Part shown: positions 1-13,200 of the stretch, piece after piece
How the letters are laid out: every line of letters begins with the position of its first letter
How positions within the stretch are numbered: position 1 is the stretch's first letter
Source of the DNA: Blepharisma japonicum
Lineage: Eukaryota; Ciliophora; Heterotrichea; Heterotrichida; Blepharismidae
Direction of reading: 5' to 3'
Assembly: GCA_949751835.1 (NCBI GenBank)
Contig: CATKHK010000050.1
Location: forward strand, 282,200-346,199
DNA length: 64,000 nucleotides
The notes under the pieces: model-generated
Seen by the model: the letters and a program-made list of their open reading frames with translations, nothing else
The model's database searches: none
What the model was told of the DNA's origin: nothing
Position numbers and translations under genes: made by a program

Positions 1-2906
1 GGCTTGATGAAGCCAAAAGATGCGATGAGGAAATGTGCCATTTATTGATGGAATTATGAGGTGAAATAGCCTGCAAAAGTCCAGAAATAATAAAACTAAG
101 GAAACTGACTGATAGAGTTTCAGATCTTTCCCGTAATTTAAAAGCACTCTACGGAAATCTTGCAGACAAAAATAAATTTTCTGAGGTTTTAGATTTATAT
201 GGTACCCTTTTGACTAACATTTTTGGAGAGAAATATGAGGGGAATTTAATGCTTAAAAGAAAGCATAATGTTAAAGAATCTATGTGCATGCAAGGGAGTC
301 AAAAAATGCTTGGTACCTACAGTGAAAACCATGGAGTTATGCTGATTTCTCTTGCTCGGGCAACTTTTGGGACTGTTTCTTATATAAATGAAAAAGCTGC
401 TATGATTTTAAAAGTTTCTCAAACTGAAGCAGTGGGTGTAGATCTCACTAATTTTATTCCTTGACCATTTAGTGAGAGGCACAATGATAAATTGTTAAGA
501 TTTTATAACAACTGCACAGAAACTGTGGTAAATAAGCTTTCCTCGCTATATCTATTTGATCATAACCACTTTATTATTGAAATATATATTCTGGTAAGAG
601 TTACAGCGTTTAATGATAAAGCTTATTTTATGGCTTCCTTTACGCCAATTGCGACAACCAGGCAGGCAATTCTTATATCAGAATTTGGGCGTATTTATGC
701 TCACACTGCTCAATTATCATCAATTATATGCTCTGAAAAAATTAATCTCTCAGATATGAATATCTCAGAATTGCCTTTTGGAGTCTCAATGAAAACTTTA
801 AGAGCATTTGAGCCCTACATCCTCAATTTACACAATAGAGAAGTTGTGTTAGCTTATATTACAAAAAATCAGAGAGGGGTAATAATGCATGTGATCTTTT
901 TAATAACAGACCATTATGAAAAAGAAAAATGGAAAAATAGAGAATCTGACGAGCAAATTGAGTATTATACTAATGTTTCACCGATACGTGAAGTGGCTAG
1001 TGGAGTTTATGAAAGAGAAAGCTTCGATAATGATAAAAGCACTCAATTAGAAACATTGATGCCTCCTAAAAATGAAAAAGCTGTCACTATTTATACCACA
1101 AAGCATACTAGTGAAAGCCACGAGGATGATGATGAAGAGGAGGATGCCGATAACGAATCTTTTCAAGGTCCAGTTAGCGCAGGCTCACAAACTTCATCAA
1201 TAAATCGTAAGCTTTATATAGAAATTGCGTTTAAACTCGCAGAAGGAACCAGTTCTGCTATAACCAGATTTCAATGGGTTTTACTGTTTGCTGTAAGCTT
1301 TATTTAGATTATTTCTATGATTGGAACTAATATTGGAATTTTGATATATATAATCGATGACGTAACTCACACTGATGCATTAGAAACTTTTAATCATCTT
1401 GGCCAAATAATGTTTCAAATAGGATCAATAGCTGATCTTGTGAGGTCGATTGATTTAGAATTAAGACAAGGCAAATACAATCTTACAAGAGATTTAGGAT
1501 ACTTAAGCCAAGATATTGATACTTTATCCAGCTTGCAAAGCAGCATATTAAATGATAAATCAACGTGAAAATATTGCAAAGGCTCAGAAATTGTTACTGA
1601 AAATGTGATTCCTTTGTGGAGCTTTGAAGAAAGTGAGCCTAAGCTGAAGAAATATAACCTTTATGATACTGTTAGCTTATTTATTCAATGGGTACGCTTT
1701 ACATAGGAACAAGATTTATTAGAAGATGCTTTGAAAAGAAATAATTATTATCATAATAATATTGAGTGGCTTATGATTAACAGCTTGAGCTTTGCATTTT
1801 CGTTTATAGAAGATGCTTTATCAGACCTCGTTAGTTGCGAACAAAATAGAATCAAGGATACTGGAACTATCATAAATGGTTTACTAATGGTTGGAATTAT
1901 TATTTTAGCTGTTTGCCTAGGAGTGCTTATATATTTTGTAGTTTCACTAAGGATTGTATATGAAAAATTTTGGAGCTTTATAAAAAAATCAGTTGCTATT
2001 AATTATGCATATCTTAAGCAAGCTACCTTGGATCGACTCATATCAATTCATGGAGTTGACTTAGAATTAGACCAGGATAATATCGGCTTACAAAAACCAC
2101 TTGATCTTCACAACTTCCATATAAAAACCACTCTTACTTGAAAATTTAGCGCAAGGTTGAGCTTTTTTGGAGTCATTTCATTATCCTATTATTTATTAAC
2201 AATGTTTTATCTCTACAAAGACTGCGAAGATTACATGTTTTATCGTCCAAAGCTGCTGGAAAATATTAATATACAGAGATCATATCTATCAAGAATAGGC
2301 TTATATGCGAGGGACATTAATAATGATATCAATAAAAAATATTACCCTAACTCCTATAGTTTTGCAAACTCCACAAAAGAGTTTACTTATTTGGTTTCAG
2401 AATATGAAAGTCAATGTGAGATTCTACGCTCAAAGGGAATCTCAAACCTTCTTTCTAAAGAGCTAAAATCCGCACTTTATATCTCATTTGATTCTTCAGC
2501 AAAACTCTTGAAGCAAGGAACGTTTACTGCAGCACATTCAATTATTTTTGATGCCCTTAACATTGGTGGACCTGGGGGAATCCGTTCAGACCAAGAAATT
2601 TCCAATTTTATATCAAATTTCACGATTTTTCAGGATGCTCTAGCTGGGATATTTCATATGGCTGATAAAAGCTCTAAAGATGTGATTTCTTCACAGCTAA
2701 ACTTGATTACTTACACTACTATCCTTTTTTCTGCAGGTCTTGCCTTTCTTTTTTTATTTTATTATTTGCCGTTTATAAAGGCTCAAACCAAATTTTTAAA
2801 GAAAACCCGAATTTTACCCAAAATGATTCCAGCTTCAGCCAACGAGAGAAAGAGTGAAGCCATTTCTTATCAAACAAATGCGCTTAGTTTTGGAGATATA
2901 AAATAA
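1..2906 (+). CDS. TmcB/TmcC-like PAS multi-pass membrane protein, copy 1 (5' end outside window)
   Basis: This is the C-terminal two thirds of the first of five tandem paralogs. The frame opens at base 3 inside the TmcB-type TPR region (LDEAKRCDEE), passes the conserved GNLMLKRKH motif, then a PAS-like region (GTVSYINEKAAMILKVS, NFIPWPF), an acidic linker and the C-terminal membrane block with four hydrophobic helices, ending at TAA 2904-2906. TGA codons inside the frame (57-59, 462-464, 1566-1568, 2139-2141) must be Trp, because copy 2 has Trp or a TGA at the matching places. Three 15-nt introns are inferred: 1207-1221, 1293-1307 and 1692-1706. The first has no stop and could be missed. No catalytic domain is visible. 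A sensory or structural membrane role is inference. It is clearly closest to copy 2, so these two are probably a recent duplication. Confidence 0.82.
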
Positions 2907-4399
2907 AGTAGATGTTAATTTTTGGATTATTATTGGATTATTTGCTATAAATAAAAATTATATAATTTCTTAATCATGATGCGTCTGTTTCATTTCAAGA
3001 TAGTCATTAATTGCAAGCATGAAGTATAATTTAACAATTTGATAAAATCTGTTTTTTAAGGAAATTTTATTTTAAAAATACATGATTAAGGATTATTTTT
3101 ATAAAATAAATATCAATTTAATTAATTTTCTTACTTAGGTGGCGGTGCAAGAAAATTGAGAGCTTGCTTCAAATTTGAAAAATGTTTAACTGGAAAACCT
3201 GTGACTCTATAAGGGTTTTTTTCAAATAGATAATTTGTGGATCAGATATATAATAGATAATTTAAGGATGTATTTGGTAATAATTGGATGGAAATTTCTG
3301 GAGCAATCCCAAAAGTAAAGAGTAGATCACCTTAAACAAATAAAAAGGGAAATGGAACTTAGTTAGTTTCGTTGGGATACAATCTATCAAAATTTTAAAT
3401 TTTTGAAAATCTTTAGTACAATGGTTGGCTGAGTTAAGCTAATATCTAAAACGTACACTAAATTTTGGTAGGCATCATTTATTGATAATATATTAATAAT
3501 AGTTTCTGAGAGACAATCATTATAATTGGCAATATACTAAAATAAATTCATATTTAGTAATCAAATTAGAAAATAAAAAATTATCTATTTTATTGTCTAG
3601 CCTCCCTTAGTAGAATTAATGACTTTTACTAAAATATTGAATTTAGAGTTAAAAAGCAAAAATAATTGCCCATTCTATTTTAATTCCAATATATAAAATG
3701 GTGCTCTAATTCCTGTCCAACAATGTCGGCTTTCTATGTATATTCAGGCTCAAAATGATGGATTCCAACACAAAGCTGTGGCCAAATCTAATAGGAAACG
3801 ATTTAGTAACTATTCTTGCCCGCAATACCCAAGAAATGGTTGCCCGAAATTATTTGCTCAAGCATCTGTGATTGTCTTCACAAATACGCAGAAGAGGTAG
3901 ATATATTTTCTACAACCTTAAAGGGGAAGCAGATTAGACAAATAAAAAGTTAGTCCCTCCTTCTTACTAATTACATGGCAAGAGGTTAAGTTAGAAATGG
4001 TGGTGCCCGATAAAGGTCGTCAACTCAATAGGTAATAACGCTGCTTAGAAATCAGATGCTTGTTCTGGCTCAGATTTACAAGAGGTGAAACCTCCAGTTC
4101 ATTTTGCAACTAGATTGGTTTTATAAATTTGCACGAAATGATACTTAGAAGTAGAAACCTTAGAGACCCATCTAACCTCAATATTAAAATTATTTTAATT
4201 CCAAGATTTACATTACTGATAAACAATTTAAAAAAATTGTTGCTGCCACCCAATTTGTAATCATATATTTTTGTATAGTGATAAGAATTTATTTATTAAA
4301 TTTAGGAGCAAGGATATAACTTAAAATGAAATATGTTTCAATTACTTTCTCGGGCATTTTTGTAAGTAAATTCTGTCTATTTATAAAAAATAACTTTTG
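2907..4399. other. Spacer between array copies 1 and 2
   Basis: This 1.5-kb spacer is AT-rich and holds no intact gene. A stretch at about 3690-4180 is visibly less AT-rich than its flanks and carries short open frames on both strands. It is listed separately as a possible gene relic. Confidence 0.6.
3690..4180. pseudogene. Possible decayed gene or foreign remnant in the spacer
   Basis: The base composition changes from about three quarters AT to a clearly more balanced mix. Using UGA as Trp, a plus-strand frame opens at ATG 3757 (starting MMDSNTKLWPNLIGNDLV) and runs about 59 codons to TAG 3935. On the minus strand, frames of similar length are also open. Neither resembles the TmcB family, and no domain can be named with confidence. 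No complete gene structure or 15-nt intron makes a longer product. It could be a dead gene, a small untranslated RNA locus or a remnant of inserted DNA. Confidence 0.25.
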
Positions 4400-7300
4400 A
4401 TGAATACAAACGCCAAGGAGAATGATCTAAACTCCCATCACCTTATTTCAAGGAAAAGCACCTCTAGCAGTATCGAGGAATTATGGCAATTTTTCTTGAA
4501 CTGTATGATAGAAATATTTGAGACTCAATTTAGAACAGGAACTCCTTACAGAAATCAATTATTTATTGAAGTCGTTAAAAGCATGATAATATTTATTCAG
4601 ATATTATCATTATTTTGGTACCCCAGTATCTCTGTAAGTAATTGGAGTTCTTATTCGACATTTTGGAATTTTTTGTGGTACTTTAATTATGATAGCTTAT
4701 GTATGGAATTAGATATTTTTTCTTATTGCTATATAGGTGAAATTTTTATCATTTGTTATTCAATTTTTATGATAATCCTATACAGCATTTTAAAATTCTC
4801 TGGGTATAAGCTGCCCCAAATATTTCTTTACATAGCTATAGAATTGATATCATTTTTATCTTCAATATCATTCATTCCTTTTTTAACAATTCTACTAGTA
4901 ATTTTTAAATACTCAGCATTTGAATACTCAGAAGCTCAAGAATATTACGATCATGATTTAAGTAAATTAAATTATGGCTGATTAGGGTCAATTTTTTGCC
5001 CAATACTTATAGTATTGCTGATTATACTGGCTTTCATGGATGAGCTTGTAAGAGCTGATATAAGGCACTCCTCATGTCAAAAAAACTTAAGAGCACGATC
5101 TGATTCGACATGGGACTTGCTGTGGATAACTTTTTGTGTTATTCAATGTTTTTTGTATGTTTTTCTGGATAAGTCTGCAGTGCTATTTTATTTAACAATA
5201 CTGTTAATACTAAGCTTATATGTCTTTTGGTGTGGTTTTAGGTATTTGCATTATTACAATCCTGTAGAAAACTCCATACAAAACAGTAAAATCGGCTCTA
5301 TTTCTGTTACTCTTACTATTTTTATACTTGGCTATACAATTGATAATGCTGCTACAATGACATTATTAAGCTTCATTTTGTTACCTTTAGTAGTCGCTTT
5401 TATATTTTATTGGACCAATAAGAAATACTTGAAACTTCAAAGCTATAAAAAGAATTCATTGAATCAATTTTCATTCGAGCATTCTATGAGGCATTTTCTA
5501 ACAAATAAAAACTGCGATAATATTGAAGAAATCATTCGGCTATTCTCAAGTTGCTTTAATCATGATAAATTTAAAAATACATCTCTTTTTGTCATATGAG
5601 AAGTAAACTTTATTCAAAATATCGCTAAAGATGAAAGACTAGCTAGAGTAAGGCTTGTAAGGATAAATAGAGCAGAATTTAGTATTGAGGGAACCCTTCA
5701 AAAATACAGAATTTTAGCAAAATTGAACAGCACGAAATCCAAAAAACTACCAGAAGTTGATTATTTGGAGTATTTAACTGGGCTTGATGAAGCGAAAAGA
5801 TGTGATGAAGAAATTTGCCAAACTCTATTAGATTTATGGACTGAGATTGTATGTAAATCCCCAGAAATTATAAAACTCAGAAATTTGACTGAAAGAGTTG
5901 CTGATCTTTCTTTTAAAATCAAAGAATTATATAGAGATCTTGCAGATAAAAACAAATTTTCAGAAGTTTTTGAATTATATGGATTTTTTTTAATAAATAT
6001 CCTTGGGGAGTCCCAAGAAGGAAACTTAATACTAAAAAGAAAGCATGGATTTAAAGAATTTAGCTCAGCATCAGGAAGCCAAAAAACGCTTGGATCTTAT
6101 AGTGAAACTCAAGGTGTTATGCTGATCTCTACAGATCCTGAATCATTTGGCTCTATTTCATATATTAACGAAAAGGCTGAAATGATTTTGAAAGTTTCAC
6201 AAATCGAAGTGGCAAGTTCTGATTTCAATATATTTGTTCCAAGGCCTTTTAACATCAACCACAACCAAAAATTGAAGCGATTTTATGAGCACTGTACTGA
6301 AACTGTGGTAAATAAACTTTCTTCGTTATATTTATTAGACCATAACGGATTTATTGTAGAATGCTATATACTAGTAAGGATCACAGCATTTAATAACAAA
6401 GCTTATTTTATGGTCTCTTTCTCCCCTGTTATTACTACCAGACAAGCTATTCTTATTTCACAAGATGGACTAATTTACGCTCATTCCATACAATTGCCAT
6501 CTTCAATTGGAATGGAAAGACTGGATTTATCAAATATGAATATTTCAGAACTCCCACTTGGGATTTCTATAAAAAATTTAATTCCATTCGAGCCTTATAT
6601 AGCCAAATTCTATCACAAAGAAGTCGTAATTGTGTATATTACCAAAAATCAGCGAGGGGTAATAATTCATATAATTTTGGTGATAATTGACCATTATGAA
6701 AAAGAAAAATGAAAAAATAGACAATCCGATGAGCAAATTGAATATTACACAAAGGTTTCTCCAATCCGGGAAATAGCTAGTGGAGTATATGAAAGAGAAA
6801 GCTTAGAAATGGATAAAAATACAAATCTTGACTCTCTGATGCCTTCTATCACCGAAAAAACCGTCTTAATAAATACTACTTATGGTGCAACAAGCGAAAT
6901 CCGTGAAGAAGACGATATAGAAAGAACGCCGATCCTAGAAAATAGTAATTCACAAGCCTCCTCAATAGACAGTAAGTTTTAAACAGAAATTGCTTTCAAG
7001 TATGTTGGGGAAACAAGTAATGCTATTATCAGATTTCAATGGGTATTGCTACTAGCTGTATTATTTATGCAGATTATTGCGATGATTGGAACAAATATTG
7101 GGATTTTGATATATATCATAGATGATGTTACTCATACAATTTCTTTAGAAACCTTTAATCATCTCGGACAAATCATGTTTCAAATTGGATCAGTCGCTGA
7201 CCTTGCTAGGTCAATTGATCTTGAAGTCAGTGAGGGAAAATATGACTTGAATAGAGACTTAGGATATCTAAGCCAAGGAATTGACACTTTATCTAAGTTA

Positions 7301-8671
7301 CAAAGTACAATTCTAAGTGATAAATCAATGTGGAGCTACTGCAAAAGTTCAGAAATTGTGACTGAAAAAATGATTCCTTTGTGGGATTTTGGTGGGGGAG
7401 ATCCTAAGCTAGAAAAATTTAACCTTTATGATACTGTTACTTTGTTTATTCAATGGGTATGCCTTACATAGGAACAAAATTTATTAAAAGAAGCTTTAAA
7501 GAAAAATAATTCTTATAAAGACAGTATCAACTGACTAATGATTAATAGTCTGAGTTTTGCGTTTTCCATTATAGAAAATGCTTTGGCAGATTTGGTCAGC
7601 TGTGAGCATAATAGGATTTCAGATACTGGAACTATTATAAATAGTCTTTTAATGCTTGGTGTAATTATTTTGGCTATTTGTTTAGGAGTCCTTGTATATT
7701 TTATAGTTTCGCTTAGAATTGTATATGAGAAATTTTGGAGCTTTATTAAGAAATCAGTAGCTATTAATTATGTATATCTTAAGCAAGCTGCCTGGGATAG
7801 ACTGATATCAGTTCATGGTGTCGAATTGAATCAAGAAAGCAATGGCTTACAGAAACCTGTTGATCTGCACAGTTTTCATATAAAAACTACCCTCACTTGG
7901 AAATTCAGTGCAAGGTTAATATTTTTTGGCGCAATCTCCTTATCATTTTATTTGCTTATCATGCTTTTCCTTTTTAAAAATTGTGAAGATTTAATGAAAA
8001 ATCGGCCTAAGCTACTAGAAACTATTAATTTGCAACGATCTTTGCTGTCAAGAATAGGGTTATATGCAAGAGATATCAATAATGAAGTCAACAAAAAATT
8101 TTATGCAAATTCTTATAGCTTTGCTAACTCCACAAAAGAATTTACGAATTTGATTTCTCTTTATGATTATCAATGCGAATTAATGCGCTCAAGTGGCATT
8201 GCAAACCTTCTTTCTAGCAAACTAAAAGTTGCTCTTTATGAGTCATTTAATTCTTCAGATGATCTTCTCAAATATGGGGCACTTGCTGCAGCAAAGTCAA
8301 TTGTTTTTGATGCTTATAACATTGGTGGTCCTGGAGGGATTCGTTCAGATGAAGAAATTTCTGATTTTGTATCACATTTTACCATTTTTCAGGATGCTTT
8401 AGCTGGGATATTTGATATGGCTGATGCAAGCTCCAAAGATGTAATTTCGTTGCAGCTGGCTTTAATTACCTACACTACTGCTCTTTTTTCAGTTGGCCAA
8501 GCCTTGCTATATTTATTTTATTATTTGCCATTTATAAAGACACAAACCAAATTTTTAAGGAAAACAAAAATTTTGCCAAAAATGATTCCAGTTGCAGCTG
8601 GAGAGAAAAAGGGTGAAGGATTAGCATTTTCTTCTCAAACAAATGCTTTTAGTGTAGGAGATATAAAATAA
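4400..8671 (+). CDS. TmcB/TmcC-like PAS multi-pass membrane protein, copy 2 (intact)
   Basis: Complete paralog of about 1408 residues; start ATG 4400, stop TAA 8669-8671. Order seen: short polar N-terminus; 7-8 hydrophobic helices within about residues 50-340; FEHSMRHFL (about 360) and FVIWEVNF; TmcB/TmcC-type TPR region (about 390-560) ending in GNLILKRKH; PAS-like region (about 575-700) with FGSISYINEKAEMILKVS; linker; then a C-terminal block with helices near 880-905, 1068-1098, 1158-1180 and 1342-1365 and two Cys-containing loops, probably outside the cell. TGA at 4979, 5597, 6710 and 7532 reads as Trp. Three 15-nt introns: 6972-6986, 7058-7072 and 7457-7471; the second has no stop. The TmcB domain is named after Dictyostelium tiny macrocysts proteins. 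The biochemical role is unknown. A signal-sensing membrane protein is inferred from PAS plus membrane blocks. Confidence 0.85.
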
Positions 8672-10253
8672 AGTAATAATAATTGAGTGTTTATCTGAAA
8701 GAGAGAGAAAGGATTTAATTTTAATAAAATAAAACCACAGCATGTATGTGAAAGTATATAAGATAAAATATTGCCTATTAATAGTCATTATAAATGTAAA
8801 TGATTGACGCTCCGTTTCGATTATTTTAAATAAAATTTTATAGAATATTTTAATATTAATATTTAAAAAGATCGTTATAAGCAAAAATTATTCCCATCCT
8901 AGATAAAGCATTTTATTTAAAATTCCTAAAATAAGTTAAAATTAACCTCTATGCTAATCAAAGATTCATATGCCAAAACAAGATTTTAAACTCACGCCCA
9001 CATCAATTCTAGCTATTTTTGATAATTGTGAATATTGGATATTTTTCAATATATTCGTTTCTATGGCTTCAAATGCAATTTATAAGATTATATATACTCA
9101 TTCTCTTTTTATATGAGAATAAATTAAATATAGATAATTAAAACGAGTTGATAAAGAAAACCAGAAACACTTATTATCTGACTTTAAACATGAGTAAATC
9201 TGCCAAACTGATCAACTCAGCAAACTTATGAAATATAAACTCCCTTTCTAGCTATAATTTTGGGCTAATTAGAGCAAGCTAATATTTGAATTGTTTAAAA
9301 CGCTCATAAAAAATTTTTTAAAAAATTTTGAAATATGGAAGTTTTGATCACATATTTATTTAAGACAATCTCTCATCAAAAATATCTACATTTCAGAAGA
9401 AGAACACTATTTTAAATGATAAAATCATTTAGCTAGTAATTAAGAAACTAATAAACATCCCAAATTAAGAAAAATCATTTTTCTATTATTGCAACTGAGA
9501 ATATTGTACCAATATGAAAATTAATTTGGGTGAGTGCTAAAGATACACAATTCAAATGATATTTTTATGCCTATTGTCTTTATAAATTTTATTTGGGATC
9601 AAAAACTTATTAATGATGCAAAAAGCCAAATAGGATACGAGAATGATACTAAATGACCTATGATAAATAGGGTCAGCTTTGCCCTTATATGCATAATAGA
9701 AATAAATAGATATTATGAATTGCTTATTAGCATTACATACTTAATGTAATAATTTGAGAAATTTAGATTAAATTTAATACCTAAAATTCCATTTTTCTTT
9801 TATATAAACACAAATATTCATAGATTAGATATTAAATTTTTATTTATTTTTCAATATTTTTAATTATATATATTTTTAGCGCTCCATTAAATAATTAAGG
9901 TTAAAGATGAGAAATTTTTCTAAAAAATTAGAATAGTGTAAAAATGTGTCCATTAGTAAAATTTTGTATAACATGTATATGATTTAATTTATTCTAAAAA
10001 TTTAAGGATGTAATTTTTATTCTTATTAATTAGATTACCTAATTAATTACGTTATATATATAGCTTATGCCATTTTTAGGATCGGTTTTAGAAGGTAAAA
10101 ATAATTTCAATTTGAACATGATTTTGCCATTTGGTATTGAACAGTTCGGCTAAAAGGCTAAGAGTTCAATTATGCTTTTAAATTTTCATTTACTAATTGG
10201 ATCATCATAAAATAAATAGATAGATGCCATAAGCAGGCGCATCATTAGTAAAT
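8672..10253. other. Spacer between array copies 2 and 3
   Basis: AT-rich spacer without an intact gene. Its middle part, about 9425-9715, is a decayed copy of the array gene (listed separately). In the rest I see nothing beyond A/T runs. Confidence 0.6.
9425..9715 (+). pseudogene. Relic of a sixth TmcB-like copy
   Basis: This stretch aligns collinearly with copy 3 positions of roughly 13110-13400. Clear matches include AATATTGTACCAATATG (9500-9516, copy 3 13191-13207), ATCAAAAAC with a following AT-rich run, AAAAGCCAAATAGGATACGA (copy 3 AAAAGCCGAAAAGGATATGA) and AAATGACCTATGATAAAT (copy 3 AAATGGCTCATGATAAAT). The place of the third intron is still recognisable as 15 nt (9582-9596), but its borders have changed from GT/AG to AT/GG. 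In-frame TAG and TAA codons and a small length change show that it no longer codes. Upstream and downstream parts of the gene are gone or unrecognisable. It is best read as the last remnant of a deleted array member. Confidence 0.72.
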
Positions 10254-13200
10254 ATGAAATTCTTATCAAAAAATGAGGCTGAGAATTTCAGCCAGCGTAT
10301 TTTTAGCCAAAAAACTGGGAATTGGTATCAGATAGGATGAAACTCATTAGTGAGCTACTTAGTTGAAGGTTTTAAGCCTCAATATAGCTGCAAAATGCCA
10401 TATAAAATTCAACTTTTAATAGAGCTAATCAGCAATATCACAGTCGTTTTTCAAATTGTATCTCTTTTCTGATATCCAGTGAAAACACCCAAAAACTGGA
10501 ATGCTCATTCGCTACTTTGAAATGATTTACGTGTATTCAACTACGATTATATATGCAAAGTAAATGGCATTTATAGCTTTTGCTATTATGGACAAATTTT
10601 TGTTATTTTTAGTTCAATCTTTGCCATAATAAGCGCGTGAGCAATTAAAAATACATTAAAAAAGGCTTCGAAAATTTTAATTTACTATGCAAAGATAGTT
10701 ATAGGTATTTTTACTAGGGTTTCATTAATCCCAAGCTTAAAGCTTCTACTTTTGATTTTTAAATATTCAGCATTTGATTTTTCAGAAGTTCAAGAATATG
10801 CAGGCATGAGCCCTGATTATTATGATTATGGATTAATAGGTTCAATATTTTCTATTATTGGGTTCGGATTGCTGCTTATAATAAATTTGGTTTATGAATT
10901 AATCACTGCAGATTTAAGACACTTTAATGCAAAACGAAATATAAGAGCAAGATCTCATTCTTCAATAAATTTATGATGAATTTTTTTTTGTGTAATCGAA
11001 GTGATTTTTTACTTATATCTCGACCATGATAAAATAATTGGTTTTATGATTTTTACATTGATTTCGTCTGCTATTCTATTAGTAAAATTTTTGTATTTTT
11101 TGCCATATTATAATTCAATAGAAAATTCAATCTGAACTAGTAAAATAGTTTCAGTAGCTGCAGGCTCTCTCGCATTTCTGCTTGGCTACCTATATGATGA
11201 TGCTTATATTATTATTTTTATTTTTGTTTTTTTTACTCCCTTTGCTAATATTTTACTTATTATTTATATAATCAAAAACTATTCCAAACTTCAGCTTACA
11301 AAAAATCCTTACTCAAGCCAATATAATTATGAGAAATCTATTAGGCATTTATTGTCTGACAAGCACTGCAAAAATAAAGAAGAAGTTATTGAAATGCTTT
11401 CACATTTTTCTAATAATCAGACCTGCACAATTGATGGACTTTTTGCTATATGGGAATCAAATTTTTATATTGATGTTGCAAAAGATGAAAGATTAGCAAT
11501 GGTAAAACTTGCTCAAATTAATAATATCAAGACTAATTTTGAAGGGTGAATCCAAAAATACAGAATTTCCAAGAAATTTCACCAGAGAGGATTTACAATT
11601 TTAAAAGAAATTGAATACTTACAATATTTAAAAAAGCTTCATTCTGCTAAAAATAAAGACAAAGAGCTTTGCTATAACCTGCTAGATCTTTATGTTGAAA
11701 TTTTATACAAAAATACACGTATTATAAAGCTTCGATATTTAATCTCAAAATTATATTGCCTTGCTAAAGAAACAAAACATTTATATAAATTCCTTGTAGA
11801 AAATTATAAATATCCAGAGTCATTTGAATTTTATGCATATTTTTTAATAAGATTATTAGGACAAACAGATGAAGGAAACATTTTACTAAAAAGAAAACAG
11901 AGTATAAAAGAAGATGTAATTATAGATCAAGGTCAACTAGAGGAATATGGAGAAAGTGTTGGAGTTATTTTTTTATCAACAGAGTGCGATTTATTTGGAA
12001 CAATTGCTTTTATAAATTCAAAAGCCTCAACATTACTTAAAGTGTCATTATTAGATGCTATAGGTAAAAATTTTGATAATTTTATTCCATCACCCTACGC
12101 TTTAAATCATAATGAATATATGAAACAATTTCTAAGATTTGGCACTAAAACAGCAGTTGAAAAACCTTTTACTTTAATTTTACAGGATAATTGTGGATAT
12201 ATTTTTGAGTGCAATATTATGGTTAAGTTGACTGCTTTTAAAGACAAAGCATATTTCTTAATATCTTTTTCCCCTATTTCTTCAAATAGGCAAGTACTTT
12301 TAATATCAGAAGAAGGAGAAATCTACAATCATTCATATCAGCTATCAACTTTACTAGGATACCCAAAAGAAAATATAAAAAGCATGCATTTGCGCAACCT
12401 CGTCAATGGGCTTGAGCTGTCGAATATGGAGCTATACAATCCAACGCTAATTAAGTGCAATAATCGCGATTTAGAATTTATTCATATAACTAAAAAGGTA
12501 AAATCAACTGATATACACTTACTTTTAATCCTTTCAGATAATTATGAAAAAGAATTGTGAAAAAACAAAAAAACGGAAGAGCAGTTGAAATTCAATACAA
12601 AAGATCTATCAACTTGCTCAATGCCTTCAAAAATTAGCAATAAAAGTTTATTTAAAAAAGAAAATGAAACATTTAGCGAAATTAATGAATCCCATAAAGC
12701 ATATTCTAAAATAAAAAATGCATATAAATCAATAGAAGAAAATTTTGAAATCCCAATATCTTTTAATCAAGCAAACAAAAATATTTTGTCTGAGCGTAAT
12801 TTTTATAAAGAAATTGCATATAAAAACAATAAAAGGACAGCGTTTTTACTTCAAAAATTTCAATGAATTTTGTTTTTAACTGTATTTAATATATAGGTTT
12901 TATTATTGATTGCTATAAATATTGGAATTTTAGTCTATATTGTTGATAATGTGGGCAATTCTGATTTATCAACAGTTTTTTCGACTTTAGGCAACATTGA
13001 ATTAAGTATTGGAATACTTTCCATCTTAGGTGAAAATATCAATGATGAAATTTCTCTAGGTAAATTCAATCTTACTCGTGATTTAGGAATTTTATATTGA
13101 ACATATAATCAGCTGAATTTAGCAAAAAGCGAATTAATCGATGATTTTCCAAAATGAAGTAATTGCCCTTGCTCTGATATTGTGACAGAAAATATTGTAC

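Noticed and set aside
9229-9300. Possible further relic of the array gene (TTTTGGGCTAATTAGAGC)
   Set aside because: The resemblance to the copy 3 stretch near 14085 is short and out of order relative to the clear relic at 9425-9715, so it may be chance.
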